DNA from: Bacillota bacterium
Lineage (GTDB): Bacteria > Bacillota > Clostridia > Lachnospirales > Lachnospiraceae
NCBI GenBank assembly: GCA_902363515.1
Contig: CABJAN010000004.1
Span: 1-64,000, forward strand
DNA: 64,000 nucleotides
Reading direction: 5' to 3'
Part shown: one piece after another, positions 1-8,663 of the stretch
Layout of the letters: every line of letters starts with the position of its first letter
Position numbering within the stretch: the stretch's first letter is position 1
Position numbers and translations under genes: made by a program
The notes under the pieces: generated by a model
Databases searched by the model: none
Seen by the model: only the letters and a program-made list of their open reading frames with translations
Told to the model about the DNA's origin: nothing

Positions 1-30
1 ACTGCCGTACTAAACTAAAAAAATAATAAT

Positions 31-87
31 AAGCCATCTGATAGAGAATCTGGCAGACAGTCAGGAGCAGTATCAGATGGCTTTTAT
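31..87. terminator. Long inverted repeat, probable bidirectional terminator
   Basis: AAGCCATCTGATA (31-43) pairs perfectly with TATCAGATGGCTT (71-83), a 13-bp stem with a 27-nt loop. The right side runs into CTTTTAT, and on the minus strand the stem is followed by a longer T-rich stretch (complement of positions 8-30). It most likely ends transcription of a gene left of the window. The plus-strand U-tract is short. Confidence 0.6.
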
Positions 88-206
88 AAAATGTCAATAT
101 ACGAATGATTACCTACTTACATTCAAACGGAGTATACATACTGATAAGCATGTACATGACAAAGGAGCCAGTTGCTTATGGGCTACAGTAGTTCGACTTA
201 TACTAC

Positions 207-278
207 TTGACTTTGCAAGCTATCTGATTTATTATACTCGTAAGAAAGTAACTTACGAGTTACTAACTCACGAGTATA
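207..278 (+). promoter_or_regulatory. Promoter with overlapping palindromic operators for the DUF234 ATPase
   Basis: A -35 TTGACT (207-212) and a -10 TATTAT (230-235) are separated by 17 bp. The -10 runs into a perfect palindrome, ACTCGTAAG (236-244) with CTTACGAGT (252-260). A third copy of the half site, ACGAGTATA (270-278), is complementary to TATACTCGT (233-241). The sites fill the gap between the -10 and the ribosome binding site, as expected for repression or autoregulation. The regulator is unknown. Confidence 0.6.
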
Positions 279-296
279 ATTATTGGAGGTGAGCGG

Positions 297-1694
297 ATGA
301 GTCAATTTTATTGCCGTGAGGATGAGCTGCGGAAACTGAATAAGCGGTACGCAGGTGATAAGTTTGAGTGCATTGTCATCTACGGCAGACGACGTGTTGG
401 TAAAACGGCACTGATCAACGAGTTCTGCAAAGATAAGCCTACCATTTTCTTTTCTGCATTGAACACGACAGGAAAGGAAAATCTGGAAGCTCTCTCAAAG
501 TCGATTATGAGTTATGAGCGGCCAGATATGGAGTCTGCACCGGAGTTCAGGTCTTATGATGCAGCTTTGGATGAGCTGACAGCACTTTCAAAGGAAAAGA
601 GGATCGTTTTTGTTATTGACGAGTATCCTTATCTTGCAAAAGCAAAACCAGCTATTTCGGCGATGCTGCAGCACATCATCGACCACAAATGGTCAGAGTC
701 CAAGATGTACCTGATTCTTTGCGGTTCGTCTATGAGCTTTATGGAGAGTCAGGTGCTTGGAAAAGAAAGTCCGTTGTATGGCAGACGAACAGGCCAGTTC
801 AAAATTGAACCGCTGGACTATAAGGAAACGGCTGTATTCCATCCGAATCTGTCTGCAGAGGATAACTCTCTGATTTATGGAATTACGGGAGGGGTTCCTC
901 ACTATATCAACAAGTTGGATGTGAGAGACAATGTGGATGAAGCCTTGTTGGATAATTTCTTTGACCGTTCCAGCTATCTGTATGAGGAGCCAGGAAATCT
1001 GCTGAAACAGGAACTTCGGGAGCCGGCCATTTACAATGCAATCATCAAAGCGATTGCAGAAGGTGCTTCCCGAATGAACGATATCAAGATGAAAGTCGGC
1101 GAGGAAAACTCAGTCGTATCGAAGTATCTGAAAACACTGATCGACCTTGGCATTGCCAAAAAGGAAACGCCGATTACAGAAAAACCGGGCAAGAAAACCA
1201 TCTATTTACTGGCTGATAATTTTTTCCGTTTCTGGTATCGGTTTGTTCCGGTCAATATGAGTGCCATTGACTCGGGCAGAATCGTAAAGACCTATCCGCA
1301 TGCTGTAAAACAGTACCTCCCGGATTACATGGGTCTGATTTTTGAGAAGATGTGTCAGGATTATCTGCTTTATTATTCAGACAATCTCCCCACTGAACTG
1401 AGCGAAATCGGTCAGTGGTGGGGGACAGACCAAAAGAAAAAAAAGCAGATACAGATTGATATTGTTGGAACACCTGTCGAGGGTAAGGACTATATCATCG
1501 GTTCGTGCAAGTACAGAAATGAAAAAATTGGTGTGGATGAACTCGATTTGATGAGGGATTACGCATCGGTATTTGGAAAAGGCAACAACTATCATTATTA
1601 TATTTTCTCGAAAGGCGGATTCACGGATGGACTTCTTCAAGCACAGGAGCGTGGCGAAGTTCAGCTGATAACACTGGAAGATCTCTACAAGTAA
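297..1694 (+). CDS. AAA-type ATPase with DUF234-like C-terminal domain
   Basis: This 465-residue protein resembles the archaeal-type ATPase_2/DUF234 family found sporadically in gut anaerobes. A Walker A motif, GRRRVGKT, sits at residues 30-37 and a Walker B-like stretch, VFVIDEYPYL, near residue 105. The middle region looks like a winged-helix segment. The C-terminal ~150 residues match the DUF234 pattern, with GSCKYRNEKIG resembling a nuclease-fold core. GGAGGTGA lies 4 nt before the ATG. It is monocistronic, with a terminator 13 nt downstream. Members of the family are often accessory genes; the physiological role is not established. The palindromic operators upstream suggest tight control. 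Confidence 0.8.
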   Translation: MSQFYCREDELRKLNKRYAGDKFECIVIYGRRRVGKTALINEFCKDKPTIFFSALNTTGKENLEALSKSIMSYERPDMESAPEFRSYDAALDELTALSKEKRIVFVIDEYPYLAKAKPAISAMLQHIIDHKWSESKMYLILCGSSMSFMESQVLGKESPLYGRRTGQFKIEPLDYKETAVFHPNLSAEDNSLIYGITGGVPHYINKLDVRDNVDEALLDNFFDRSSYLYEEPGNLLKQELREPAIYNAIIKAIAEGASRMNDIKMKVGEENSVVSKYLKTLIDLGIAKKETPITEKPGKKTIYLLADNFFRFWYRFVPVNMSAIDSGRIVKTYPHAVKQYLPDYMGLIFEKMCQDYLLYYSDNLPTELSEIGQWWGTDQKKKKQIQIDIVGTPVEGKDYIIGSCKYRNEKIGVDELDLMRDYASVFGKGNNYHYYIFSKGGFTDGLLQAQERGEVQLITLEDLYK

Positions 1695-1706
1695 ACAACG
1701 CAAGCG

Positions 1707-1738
1707 ACCCTGCTGGTGAAGACTGGCAGGGTATTTTT
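1707..1738 (+). terminator. Rho-independent terminator after the ATPase gene
   Basis: ACCCTGC (1707-1713) pairs with GCAGGGT (1726-1732), followed by ATTTTTA. It lies 13 nt after the stop codon at 1694. Confidence 0.8.
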
Positions 1739-1911
1739 ACTTTATAGGAAAGATCGATTTTTAGCGAACTATTAAATGAAAAACGCCTGCACAAAGTAAG
1801 CACTTGATTTTTGGGTAACTACAAATTTATCCTTTTTTCATTCATAATGATAGAAAATAGTTTTTTACTACATCATCTTAAATTCCTTATAAGAAAAATC
1901 ATGGTAGGACA

Positions 1912-2030
1912 ATATCGTGATTTCTATTGTTAATCTGCACTACCGTGCGTCGGACTGTCTAACGATTTGAAAATTCAGTTTGACGTACGGTATTTTTTAC
2001 ACAAATTTAACCATATCGTGACTTTCGATT
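1912..2030 (+). repeat. Long RNA hairpin between imperfect direct repeats
   Basis: Positions 1941-1957 and 1976-1992 can form a 17-bp RNA stem, starting TACCGTGCGTC and ending GACGTACGGTA, with G-U pairs that only work for a plus-strand transcript. An 18-nt loop separates the arms and TTTTTTA follows, so it can act as a terminator. The hairpin is flanked by imperfect direct repeats: ATATCGTGATTTCTATT at 1912-1928 and ATATCGTGACTTTCGATT at 2013-2030. The rest of the 1739-2086 gap shows no convincing coding signal. Confidence 0.5.
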
Positions 2031-2086
2031 ATACAAGGTGGTGGTAACCTTTAAGAGAAAATAAGAAATATGTAATGAGGTCTTTT

Positions 2087-3460
2087 ATGGAAAAAATTTA
2101 TATACTGGATACCAATGTATTAATCCAGGCACCTTATGCCGTGGAATGTTTTGAAGACAATGAAGTGGTTCTGCCAATGACCGTGTTGGAAGAACTGGAT
2201 AATTTGAAAAAAGAAGAGGGAGAAAAAGGAGCAAATGTCCGTAAGGCCATACGGATTCTGGAAACACATAGAGGAAATGGAAATTTGCTTGAAGGGGTTC
2301 GTACAGAGCAGGGAGGTATCCTGCGGGTGGAAAAAAATTATCTGAATGTGGAATTGCCCCCAGATCTTCTGGAACATAAATCAGATAATCGAATTTTAAA
2401 GGTCTGTCTTGGTTTATCGAAAGAGGGCTTAAAACAAGTGATTCTTGTAACAAAAGATATTCTCCTTCGGATTAAGGCACAGCTTCTTGGGATTCAGGCA
2501 GAAGATTTTACAACAGAACAGGTTGCAGGTCACGAGGAACAGTATTTAGGCAGGAAAGAAGTTTTTGTTTCAGAAGAATTGTTTAAGGATTTTAAGAAAA
2601 AGGGAGTACCTGTGGAACATGTTTATTGCTGTGACAGCAATGGAACGTGTAGTCATCCGGAATTGTTTGAGAATGAGTTTGTTATCTTAAAGGCCGATCA
2701 ATCCTCGAAGAAGACCCAGTTAGGGCGGGTGGAAAAAGGAGTGATCCGGAAACTGGAATTTCGGAAGGCGACGCCATATGGTGTCACTCCAAGGAATGTA
2801 GGGCAGTATTTTCTTCAGGAAGCTTTGATGCAGCCGGCAGAAAAGGCACCGCTGGTCATTGTAAAAGGAATGGCAGGAACCAGTAAGACGTTTTATTCTC
2901 TGGCAGTGGGCTTGGAAAAAGTACTCAACAATCCATCTGGCGAATATCGGCGTATTTTGATTTGCAGACCAAACGCGCTTTTTGATTCCGATATCGGATT
3001 TCTTCCTGGAGATGAGCAGGAAAAAATTTCTCCTCTGATGCGTCCGATTATGGATAATCTGGAACAATTAGTAGATTCCAATGATGGTGAGCGATATTCC
3101 AATGAGCAGGAATTACAGGATAAGGTACAGGAGATTTTCGACAGGGGCTTGATTCAGACAGAAGCCTTGACCTTTATCAGAGGAAGGTCGATTATAAAAA
3201 CGTATTTGATTATTGATGAGGCGCAAAATATGACGCCGGCACAAATCAAAGGGATTATTACGCGTGCAGGAAAAGAAACGAAGATTGTTCTTTTGGGAGA
3301 TCCCAATCAGATTGACCGGCCTTATTTGGATGACAGAACCAATGGGCTTAGCTATGCTGCGGAACATATGAAGGGAAGCCCGCTATGTTGGCAGATTACA
3401 TTGTTATCTGAGGAATGTGAACGTTCCGCTTTGGCCACAGAGGCAATTTGCCGTTTGTAA
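2087..3460 (+). CDS. PIN domain / PhoH-like ATPase
   Basis: This 457-residue protein carries an N-terminal PIN nuclease-fold domain beginning IYILDTNVLIQ, with the first acidic residue at D8. A PhoH-type P-loop ATPase follows. Its Walker A is GMAGTSKT near residue 261, which departs from the usual GPAGTGKT, and its Walker B is LIIDEAQNM near 375. The layout matches the YlaK/PhoH2-like family, thought to act on RNA. I place the start at the ATG at 2087 because the family begins here and GAGG lies 6 nt upstream. An ATG at 2075 is in frame but has a poor ribosome site. It is followed 29 nt later by an HD-domain gene, probably co-transcribed. Confidence 0.88.
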   Translation: MEKIYILDTNVLIQAPYAVECFEDNEVVLPMTVLEELDNLKKEEGEKGANVRKAIRILETHRGNGNLLEGVRTEQGGILRVEKNYLNVELPPDLLEHKSDNRILKVCLGLSKEGLKQVILVTKDILLRIKAQLLGIQAEDFTTEQVAGHEEQYLGRKEVFVSEELFKDFKKKGVPVEHVYCCDSNGTCSHPELFENEFVILKADQSSKKTQLGRVEKGVIRKLEFRKATPYGVTPRNVGQYFLQEALMQPAEKAPLVIVKGMAGTSKTFYSLAVGLEKVLNNPSGEYRRILICRPNALFDSDIGFLPGDEQEKISPLMRPIMDNLEQLVDSNDGERYSNEQELQDKVQEIFDRGLIQTEALTFIRGRSIIKTYLIIDEAQNMTPAQIKGIITRAGKETKIVLLGDPNQIDRPYLDDRTNGLSYAAEHMKGSPLCWQITLLSEECERSALATEAICRL

Positions 3461-3489
3461 AGAAAGAATAGAGAGGAAAAATAGAAGAG

Positions 3490-4146
3490 TTGAATTATAA
3501 AGAATTATTACAGAATGAAGAGGTAAAAGCGTTTTTAACCAAGGGAAATGCCAATCTTGGAATCCTTGGGTATACAGACCACTCGGAAAAGCATTGTGCG
3601 ATTGTTGCCAAGCGTGCTGGTATGATTTTGGAAAAATTTGGATATTCCAAACATGAAATTGAGCTTGCGGAATTTGCGGGAGCCATGCATGATATTGGGA
3701 ATGTCATTAATCGGAAGAATCATGGGGAATATGGGGCGATTTTAGCGTATTCGATTTTAGAAAAACTCAAGGTTCCCCTGGAAGATAGAGTCCTCATTAT
3801 GTCGGCAATCGGGAATCATGATGAATCTACAGGAGGGGCAGTGGATCCGATTTCTGCTGCGCTGATTCTTGCAGATAAAACAGATGTTCGGAGAAACCGT
3901 GTCAGAAATAAAGAAAAGGCAAGTTTTGATAAACATGATCGTGTAAATTATGCAGTTACTAATGCAACGGTAAAAGTTAGTGCACAGAAGCATCTGATTA
4001 CATTAAATTTGCAGATTGATGAAGAAATCTGTACCATGTATGAGTACTTTGAGATTTTTCTTGGAAGAATGATGATGTGCAGAAAAGCAGCGGAATTGTT
4101 AGGAGCAAGGTTTAAACTGACTGCCAATGGAAGTAAGGTATTGTAG
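3490..4146 (+). CDS. HD domain phosphohydrolase
   Basis: This 218-residue protein has the HD superfamily metal-binding pattern. A histidine lies in YTDHSEKH, the HD doublet in GAMHDIGNV near residue 66, a histidine in NHDESTGG, and an aspartate in ILADKTDV. The family hydrolyses phosphate esters, often of nucleotides, but the substrate cannot be told from sequence. The start is a TTG at 3490 preceded by GAGAGGAAAAATAGAAGAG; no ATG is available near the conserved N-terminus. It lies 29 nt after the PhoH gene and ends before a strong terminator, so the two probably form one operon. Confidence 0.82.
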   Translation: MNYKELLQNEEVKAFLTKGNANLGILGYTDHSEKHCAIVAKRAGMILEKFGYSKHEIELAEFAGAMHDIGNVINRKNHGEYGAILAYSILEKLKVPLEDRVLIMSAIGNHDESTGGAVDPISAALILADKTDVRRNRVRNKEKASFDKHDRVNYAVTNATVKVSAQKHLITLNLQIDEEICTMYEYFEIFLGRMMMCRKAAELLGARFKLTANGSKVL

Positions 4147-4221
4147 GAAAGGCTGAATTACATATTTCCGCCCTCTTGACTTGCATTTTTTGACAAAATG
4201 ATATAAAATAATGAAAAATCA

Positions 4222-4264
4222 AACTCCCCTGTTCTTGAAACGGATAAAAGGGGAGTTCTTTTTT
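4222..4264 (+). terminator. Rho-independent terminator of the phoH-HD operon
   Basis: AACTCCCCT (4222-4230) pairs perfectly with AGGGGAGTT (4249-4257), followed by CTTTTTTG. It lies only 35 nt before the next start codon. A promoter for the next gene may lie upstream of it (TTGACT at 4176), which would make it an attenuator, but no good -10 is spaced correctly. Confidence 0.85.
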
Positions 4265-4298
4265 GCATGACAAAAAGAAAAGTCAAAGGAGAAAATAG

Positions 4299-5933
4299 AT
4301 GAAACGTTTATTAGTCATCGGAGCAGGTGGATTTGGACAGATGATTCAGGAGACAGCCGGACTTTTGGGTTATGATGAGGCTGTGTTTTTGGATGATGCA
4401 TCCAAGCACAAAGATGTAGTCGGAAAATGCTGTGATTATAAGAATTTTTTAAAGGACTACGATACCGCTGTAGCAGCGTTAGGAGACAATGGACAGAGGC
4501 TTTACTGGACTGAGAGATTGATGGAGGCAGGTTATCAGGTGCCGGCAATCATTCATCCATCTGCGGTTGTGAGTCCCAGTGCAGTGATTGGAGCAGGGAG
4601 TTTTATCATGCAGAGAGCCGTGGTGAACACTCATACAGTGATTGAGCATGGAGTGCTGGTGAATAGTGGTGCAGTGGTAGACCATGATTCTCATGTGGCA
4701 AGAGGTGCACATATTGGACTTGGCAGTGTGGTGAAGGCGAATTGCAGTATTGATGAGAAACGCAAGGTGGAAGCTGGAGAAGTGGTGTTTTCTACCAGAA
4801 GAAAAATTGATGGTGTGACCAGCAGAGATTTGGAAGATGCATTATATGCTTTTGGTTTTGGCCCGCAGTGCAGTTATGTGAAGCCTTTTGGAGAAGGACA
4901 TATCAATGAAACCTATGCGGTTTATATGCCGACGGATAAAGGGGAAGAGTTTGCCTATATTCTGCAGCGTGTCAACAATAACGTATTCAAAGATCCGGCA
5001 GGTGTTATGGAGAATATTTTTGGAGTGACAGAATATCTCCGTAATGTGGTCAGAGAAGAAGGTGGAGATCCGGATAGAGAGACTTTATCTTGCATCAAGA
5101 CCAAGAACGGATGTACCTTCTTTGAGGATAGTGAAGGGCAGCCATGGAGAAGTTATCACTATATTCCAAATTCGGTATGCTATCAGTTAGTAGAAGATCC
5201 AGAGCAGTTTTATCAGTCAGGAGCCAGTTTTGGACATTTTCTGAAACAGCTTGGAAACTATCCGGCTGCCAGCCTAAAAGAGACCATTCCTGATTTTCAT
5301 AATACAGTAAAGCGTTTTGAAAATTTTGAGATTGCTTTGAAACGTGATATTAAGAACCGCTCTGTGACCTGTAAACCGGAAATTCAGTTTGTCTTGGAGC
5401 GAAAGGAAGATTGTAAGGTGTTGGTAGAACAACAGGAAAATGGAATCTTACCGATTCGTGTAACACATAATGACACAAAACTGAACAATATTTTATTTGA
5501 TGCTGATACCGGAAAAGGACTCTGTATCATTGATCTGGATACCATTATGCCAGGACTGGCGGCTAATGATTTTGGTGATTCTATTCGTTTTGGTGCAGCA
5601 ACAGCAGAGGAAGACGAGAAAGATTTAAGCAAGATGCATTTCGATATTTCTCTGTATGAATTATATGCCAAAGGATATTTAGAAGAAACCAGGGATGTGC
5701 TGACACCAGAAGAAGCAGCAAGTCTTGCTTGGGGTGCTCGTCTGATGACTTTTGAATGTGGTATGCGTTTCCTGACTGATTATCTTCAGGGAGACACCTA
5801 TTTTAAAACGGCATATCCTGAGCATAATTTGGTACGTGCGCGGACACAGTTTCGCTTGGTGGATGAGATGGAGCAGCAGTTTGATCAGATGATAGAAATT
5901 GTGGCAAAATATTATCGTGGATTAGGAAGATGA
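4299..5933 (+). CDS. Fusion: NeuD-like acyltransferase domain plus NahK-like sugar kinase
   Basis: This 544-residue protein joins two domains. Residues 1-~180 have a nucleotide-binding-like start (VIGAGGFGQMIQE) and then hexapeptide left-handed beta-helix repeats, as in NeuD-type sugar O-acetyltransferases. Residues ~185-544 resemble N-acetylhexosamine 1-kinase (NahK) of the APH fold. The kinase half opens with PFGEGHINETY and carries the catalytic motif THNDTKLNNILFD near residue 390 and the metal-binding IDLDTIMPG near 410. A role in amino-sugar salvage or activation is inferred. AAAGGAGA lies 6 nt before the ATG. The gene stands alone. Its last 12 bp overlap a small gene on the opposite strand. 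Confidence 0.8.
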   Translation: MKRLLVIGAGGFGQMIQETAGLLGYDEAVFLDDASKHKDVVGKCCDYKNFLKDYDTAVAALGDNGQRLYWTERLMEAGYQVPAIIHPSAVVSPSAVIGAGSFIMQRAVVNTHTVIEHGVLVNSGAVVDHDSHVARGAHIGLGSVVKANCSIDEKRKVEAGEVVFSTRRKIDGVTSRDLEDALYAFGFGPQCSYVKPFGEGHINETYAVYMPTDKGEEFAYILQRVNNNVFKDPAGVMENIFGVTEYLRNVVREEGGDPDRETLSCIKTKNGCTFFEDSEGQPWRSYHYIPNSVCYQLVEDPEQFYQSGASFGHFLKQLGNYPAASLKETIPDFHNTVKRFENFEIALKRDIKNRSVTCKPEIQFVLERKEDCKVLVEQQENGILPIRVTHNDTKLNNILFDADTGKGLCIIDLDTIMPGLAANDFGDSIRFGAATAEEDEKDLSKMHFDISLYELYAKGYLEETRDVLTPEEAASLAWGARLMTFECGMRFLTDYLQGDTYFKTAYPEHNLVRARTQFRLVDEMEQQFDQMIEIVAKYYRGLGR

Positions 5934-6071
5934 TTTTTTATTGCTCTGGTATTCTTTGATAAACTGTTCTTGCTGGATATCAGAAAGATGCTTTTCATAA
6001 GGTGTTTGTTTGCATATTGCAGAAAAGACCAAAAGAAGAAATGAGATGAAAATGAGAAGTGTCAATACCAT
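5922..6071 (-). CDS. Small membrane protein, 49 residues
   Basis: This is a short minus-strand reading frame with a complete set of expression signals. It has AGGAGG (complement of 6079-6084) 7 nt before its ATG, and a promoter of -35 TTGCAC (complement of 6133-6138), 17-bp spacer and -10 TATAAT (complement of 6110-6115). The product starts MVLTLLIFISFLLLVFSAIC, one hydrophobic segment, followed by a hydrophilic tail rich in K, E and Q. I do not recognise the family. It is divergent from the tyrS T-box transcript and overlaps the 3' end of the kinase fusion gene. Confidence 0.6.
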   Translation of the reverse strand: MVLTLLIFISFLLLVFSAICKQTPYEKHLSDIQQEQFIKEYQSNKKSSS

Positions 6072-6153
6072 AGAAGAACCTCCTTTCTAGATGTGTTTAT
6101 GTGGTTTTTATTATATAATATGCAGGTATATTGTGCAATATGCAAAACAATAC

Positions 6154-6182
6154 TTGACAAAGCAGAAATAGGTTTGTATACT
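6154..6182 (+). promoter_or_regulatory. Promoter of the tyrS T-box transcript
   Basis: A consensus -35 TTGACA (6154-6159) and a -10 TATACT (6177-6182) are separated by 17 bp, directly upstream of the T-box leader. Confidence 0.85.
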
Positions 6183-6189
6183 GTCAAGT

Positions 6190-6488
6190 AATAAGCAAAA
6201 GCGAAGAAGGGAACAAGTAGCATGTCAGGAAATCTACAGAAAGCAGCCGGCAGATGAGAGGCGCAGAAGAAATGGCAAGGTGAATACCTCCCAGAGCTTC
6301 ACACCGAAATGGAGATAAAAAGCGGAGTAGGCTGTGACGGATTAGTACACGTTAAAGTACTTTGAGTATCGCGAAAGCTGTACTTACAGAGGCAGGCAGT
6401 GTGAACTGACTGTAAAAAAAGGTGGTAACACGGGATGACATAGTGCTCTCGTCCTTTTCAATAAGAGAAGGATGGGAGCTTTTTTTGA
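6190..6488 (+). ncRNA. T-box riboswitch (tyrosine)
   Basis: The leader has T-box architecture: a long stem I region (about 6195-6305), the T-box sequence AAAGGTGGTAACACGGG (about 6418-6434), and a terminator. The terminator arms are GCTCTCGTCCTTTT (6444-6457) and AGAAGGATGGGAGC (6466-6479), followed by seven T. A UAC at 6285-6287 on the 3' side of stem I is a reasonable tyrosine specifier. Uncharged tRNA-Tyr is expected to stabilise the antiterminator and raise tyrS expression. Confidence 0.9.
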
Positions 6489-6536
6489 AAAAATTCCAAT
6501 CCTTCCGCAAGAAATTATGGAAAAAGGAGAATGAAT

Positions 6537-7760
6537 ATGACAATTTATGATGAATTAGTTGCCAGAGGCCTGATTGCCCAGGTGACAGATGAAGAGGAAA
6601 TTAAGGAATTAGTAAACAATGGAAAAGCTACTTTCTACATTGGTTTTGACCCTACAGCAGATAGTCTCCATGTAGGCCATTTTATGGCGCTTTGTCTGAT
6701 GAAACGTCTGCAGATGGCTGGAAACAAACCCATTGCTTTGATTGGCGGTGGAACTGGATATATCGGTGATCCATCTGGAAGAACCGATATGCGTTCTATG
6801 ATGACACCGGAAACCATTCAGCATAACTGTGACTGTTTCAAAAAGCAGATGGAACGTTTTATCGACTTTTCAGACGGAAAAGCATTGATGGTAAACAATG
6901 CGGATTGGTTGCTTGATTTGAACTATGTTGATGTGTTAAGAGAGATTGGACCTCATTTCTCTGTAAATCGTATGCTTACTGCAGAGTGTTACAAACAGCG
7001 TATGGAAAAAGGTCTTAGCTTCCTGGAATTTAATTACATGATTATGCAGAGCTACGATTTCTATGCGCTGTACCAGAAATACGGTTGCAACATGCAGTTT
7101 GGAGGAGATGACCAGTGGAGCAATATGCTGGGTGGTACAGAACTGATCCGTCGTAAACTGGGCAAAGACGCATATGCTATGACCATTACCTTGCTTCTGA
7201 ACTCAGAAGGTAAGAAAATGGGTAAGACACAGTCTGGTGCTGTATGGCTGGATCCCAATAAGACATCTCCATTTGATTTCTACCAGTACTGGAGAAATGT
7301 GGCAGATGCAGACGTGTTAAAGTGCATCCGTATGCTTACTTTCCTTCCATTAGAGCAGATTGATGAAATGGACAAATGGGAAGGAAGCCAGTTAAATCAG
7401 GCGAAAGAAATCCTGGCATACGAACTGACTGCACTGGTTCATGGAGAGGAAGAAGCGAAAAAAGCTCAGGAAGCAGCAAGAGCTTTATTCTCCAGTGGAA
7501 ATGCAGCAAATATGCCATCCGCTCAAATCAAGGAAGAAGATTTAACAGATGGAAATATTGATTTGATTTCTCTTCTGGTAAACAGCGGGCTTGCCAATAC
7601 ACGTTCTGAAGCAAGACGTGCCATTGAGCAGGGCGGTGTTGCCATTGATGGCGAAAAGGTAACGGATATTAAGTTTTTAATACCAGTAGAAAAACTCCAG
7701 GGAGAAGGAATTGTTCTGAAAAAAGGAAAGAAAAACTTTAGAAAAGTAACCATGGCGTAA
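6537..7760 (+). CDS. tyrS: Tyrosyl-tRNA synthetase
   Basis: This 407-residue class I aminoacyl-tRNA synthetase charges tRNA-Tyr. The HIGH-type signature is HVGH at residues 45-48 and the KMSKS-type signature is KMGKTQSG in the second half. A C-terminal S4-like RNA-binding region ends the protein ([19 protein letters not shown]). GGAGA lies directly against an ATG at 6531 but 6 nt before the ATG at 6537, so I choose 6537. The gene is controlled by the T-box immediately upstream and closed by a terminator at 7771. Confidence 0.96.
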   Translation: MTIYDELVARGLIAQVTDEEEIKELVNNGKATFYIGFDPTADSLHVGHFMALCLMKRLQMAGNKPIALIGGGTGYIGDPSGRTDMRSMMTPETIQHNCDCFKKQMERFIDFSDGKALMVNNADWLLDLNYVDVLREIGPHFSVNRMLTAECYKQRMEKGLSFLEFNYMIMQSYDFYALYQKYGCNMQFGGDDQWSNMLGGTELIRRKLGKDAYAMTITLLLNSEGKKMGKTQSGAVWLDPNKTSPFDFYQYWRNVADADVLKCIRMLTFLPLEQIDEMDKWEGSQLNQAKEILAYELTALVHGEEEAKKAQEAARALFSSGNAANMPSAQIKEEDLTDGNIDLISLLVNSGLANTRSEARRAIEQGGVAIDGEKVTDIKFLIPVEKLQGEGIVLKKGKKNFRKVTMA

Positions 7761-7770
7761 AATAGAATGT

Positions 7771-7820
7771 CCCATGAAGCGTATCCATTGCTTGGATGTC
7801 TGTTTCATGGGATGTTTTTT
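7771..7820 (+). terminator. Terminator of tyrS
   Basis: CCCATGAA (7771-7778) pairs with TTCATGGG (7804-7811), followed by ATGTTTTTT. It lies between the convergent tyrS and carbonic anhydrase genes. Confidence 0.8.
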
Positions 7821-7828
7821 ATAAATAT

Positions 7829-8371
7829 TTAACAGATGAAAGTGAGTGCCCCTGTTATGGAATCCATGACAAAGCCCTGGATGGTAACGTCCCTTGGCAT
7901 GAGGGGGTGTTCCTTTAGTGTTGCCACGGTTTCACGGACAGATTCTTCAGAAGAGGAAAATCCCCCAAGCCATGTATTTAAGTCAATGCCGCTTCGGCGG
8001 ACAATATCGATGTGCTCTTTGGGAATTCCGCGGCTTATGAGTTTTTCCAGCATTTCTTCTGCATCCATGCCCTGAACGCCGCAGTCTGTATGGCCGATTA
8101 CCATGATTTCTTCAACGCCAAGCTCCAGAATGGCAACCAAAAGGCTGCGGACGACACTTCCGTAAGGGTGCGTTGTGACACCGCCTGCGTTTTTGATGAT
8201 TTTTGCATCTCCGTTTTTGATACCTAAAGCTGCCGGAAGAAGTGCCGTCAGCCTGGCATCCATACAGGTGAGGATTGCCAATTTTTTATCAGGGTATTTG
8301 CTGGTAATATAGGGCTTGTATGCCTCTTCTTTTACAAAGGCTTTGTTATATTCTAGTATTTTCTGGATCAT
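7829..8371 (-). CDS. Beta-class carbonic anhydrase
   Basis: This 180-residue protein is a beta-carbonic anhydrase, interconverting CO2 and bicarbonate in the cytoplasm. The zinc ligands and catalytic dyad are visible: CMDAR with C36, D38 and R40, and HTDC with H94 and C97. GGAGG precedes the ATG. It is transcribed alone, convergent with tyrS, from a promoter that contains a perfect palindrome. Bicarbonate supply would suit the biotin-dependent carboxyl-transfer operon 1.1 kb away, but no link is visible in the sequence. Confidence 0.93.
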   Translation of the reverse strand: MIQKILEYNKAFVKEEAYKPYITSKYPDKKLAILTCMDARLTALLPAALGIKNGDAKIIKNAGGVTTHPYGSVVRSLLVAILELGVEEIMVIGHTDCGVQGMDAEEMLEKLISRGIPKEHIDIVRRSGIDLNTWLGGFSSSEESVRETVATLKEHPLMPRDVTIQGFVMDSITGALTFIC

Positions 8372-8402
8372 AGAGAAAACCTCCTTCTGCTGTTATAAGC
8401 TG

Positions 8403-8432
8403 ATTATAATTTCTAAGCTTGCATTATGCAAG
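8403..8432 (-). promoter_or_regulatory. Promoter of the carbonic anhydrase gene with operator-like palindrome
   Basis: On the minus strand a -35 TTGCAT (complement of 8426-8431) and a -10 TATAAT (complement of 8403-8408) are separated by 17 bp. The -35 lies in the perfect palindrome CTTGCATTATGCAAG (8418-8432), a plausible repressor site. The rest of the 8433-8663 gap shows nothing I can assign. Confidence 0.65.
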
Positions 8433-8663
8433 AAAAAACTTGTGTTTTGGCTGATGCTGTAGTAGAATAATTGCAAATAAACAAGTCTGCACTGCATTTT
8501 CTGGCAAGTGTCATTGGAGTTTCATTTCATGTTCATGGTTCTGTATTTTTCTTTTTCGGTTCAGTTATCTTATCTTTTTTATTATAGTTCTTGATTTTTC
8601 CGGATAAAGCAATAAAAAGAAGAAAAAATACCAGTATGCAGGTGCAGCAGAAAGAGGCTGTCT

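Noticed and set aside
77..292. A 71-codon plus-strand frame before the ATPase gene
   Set aside because: It overlaps the terminator-like repeat, the promoter and the operators, has no ribosome site, and its product has no coherent character.
4190..4218. TTGACA at 4190 as promoter of the kinase fusion gene
   Set aside because: No acceptable -10 lies 16-18 bp downstream, and a terminator follows before the gene.
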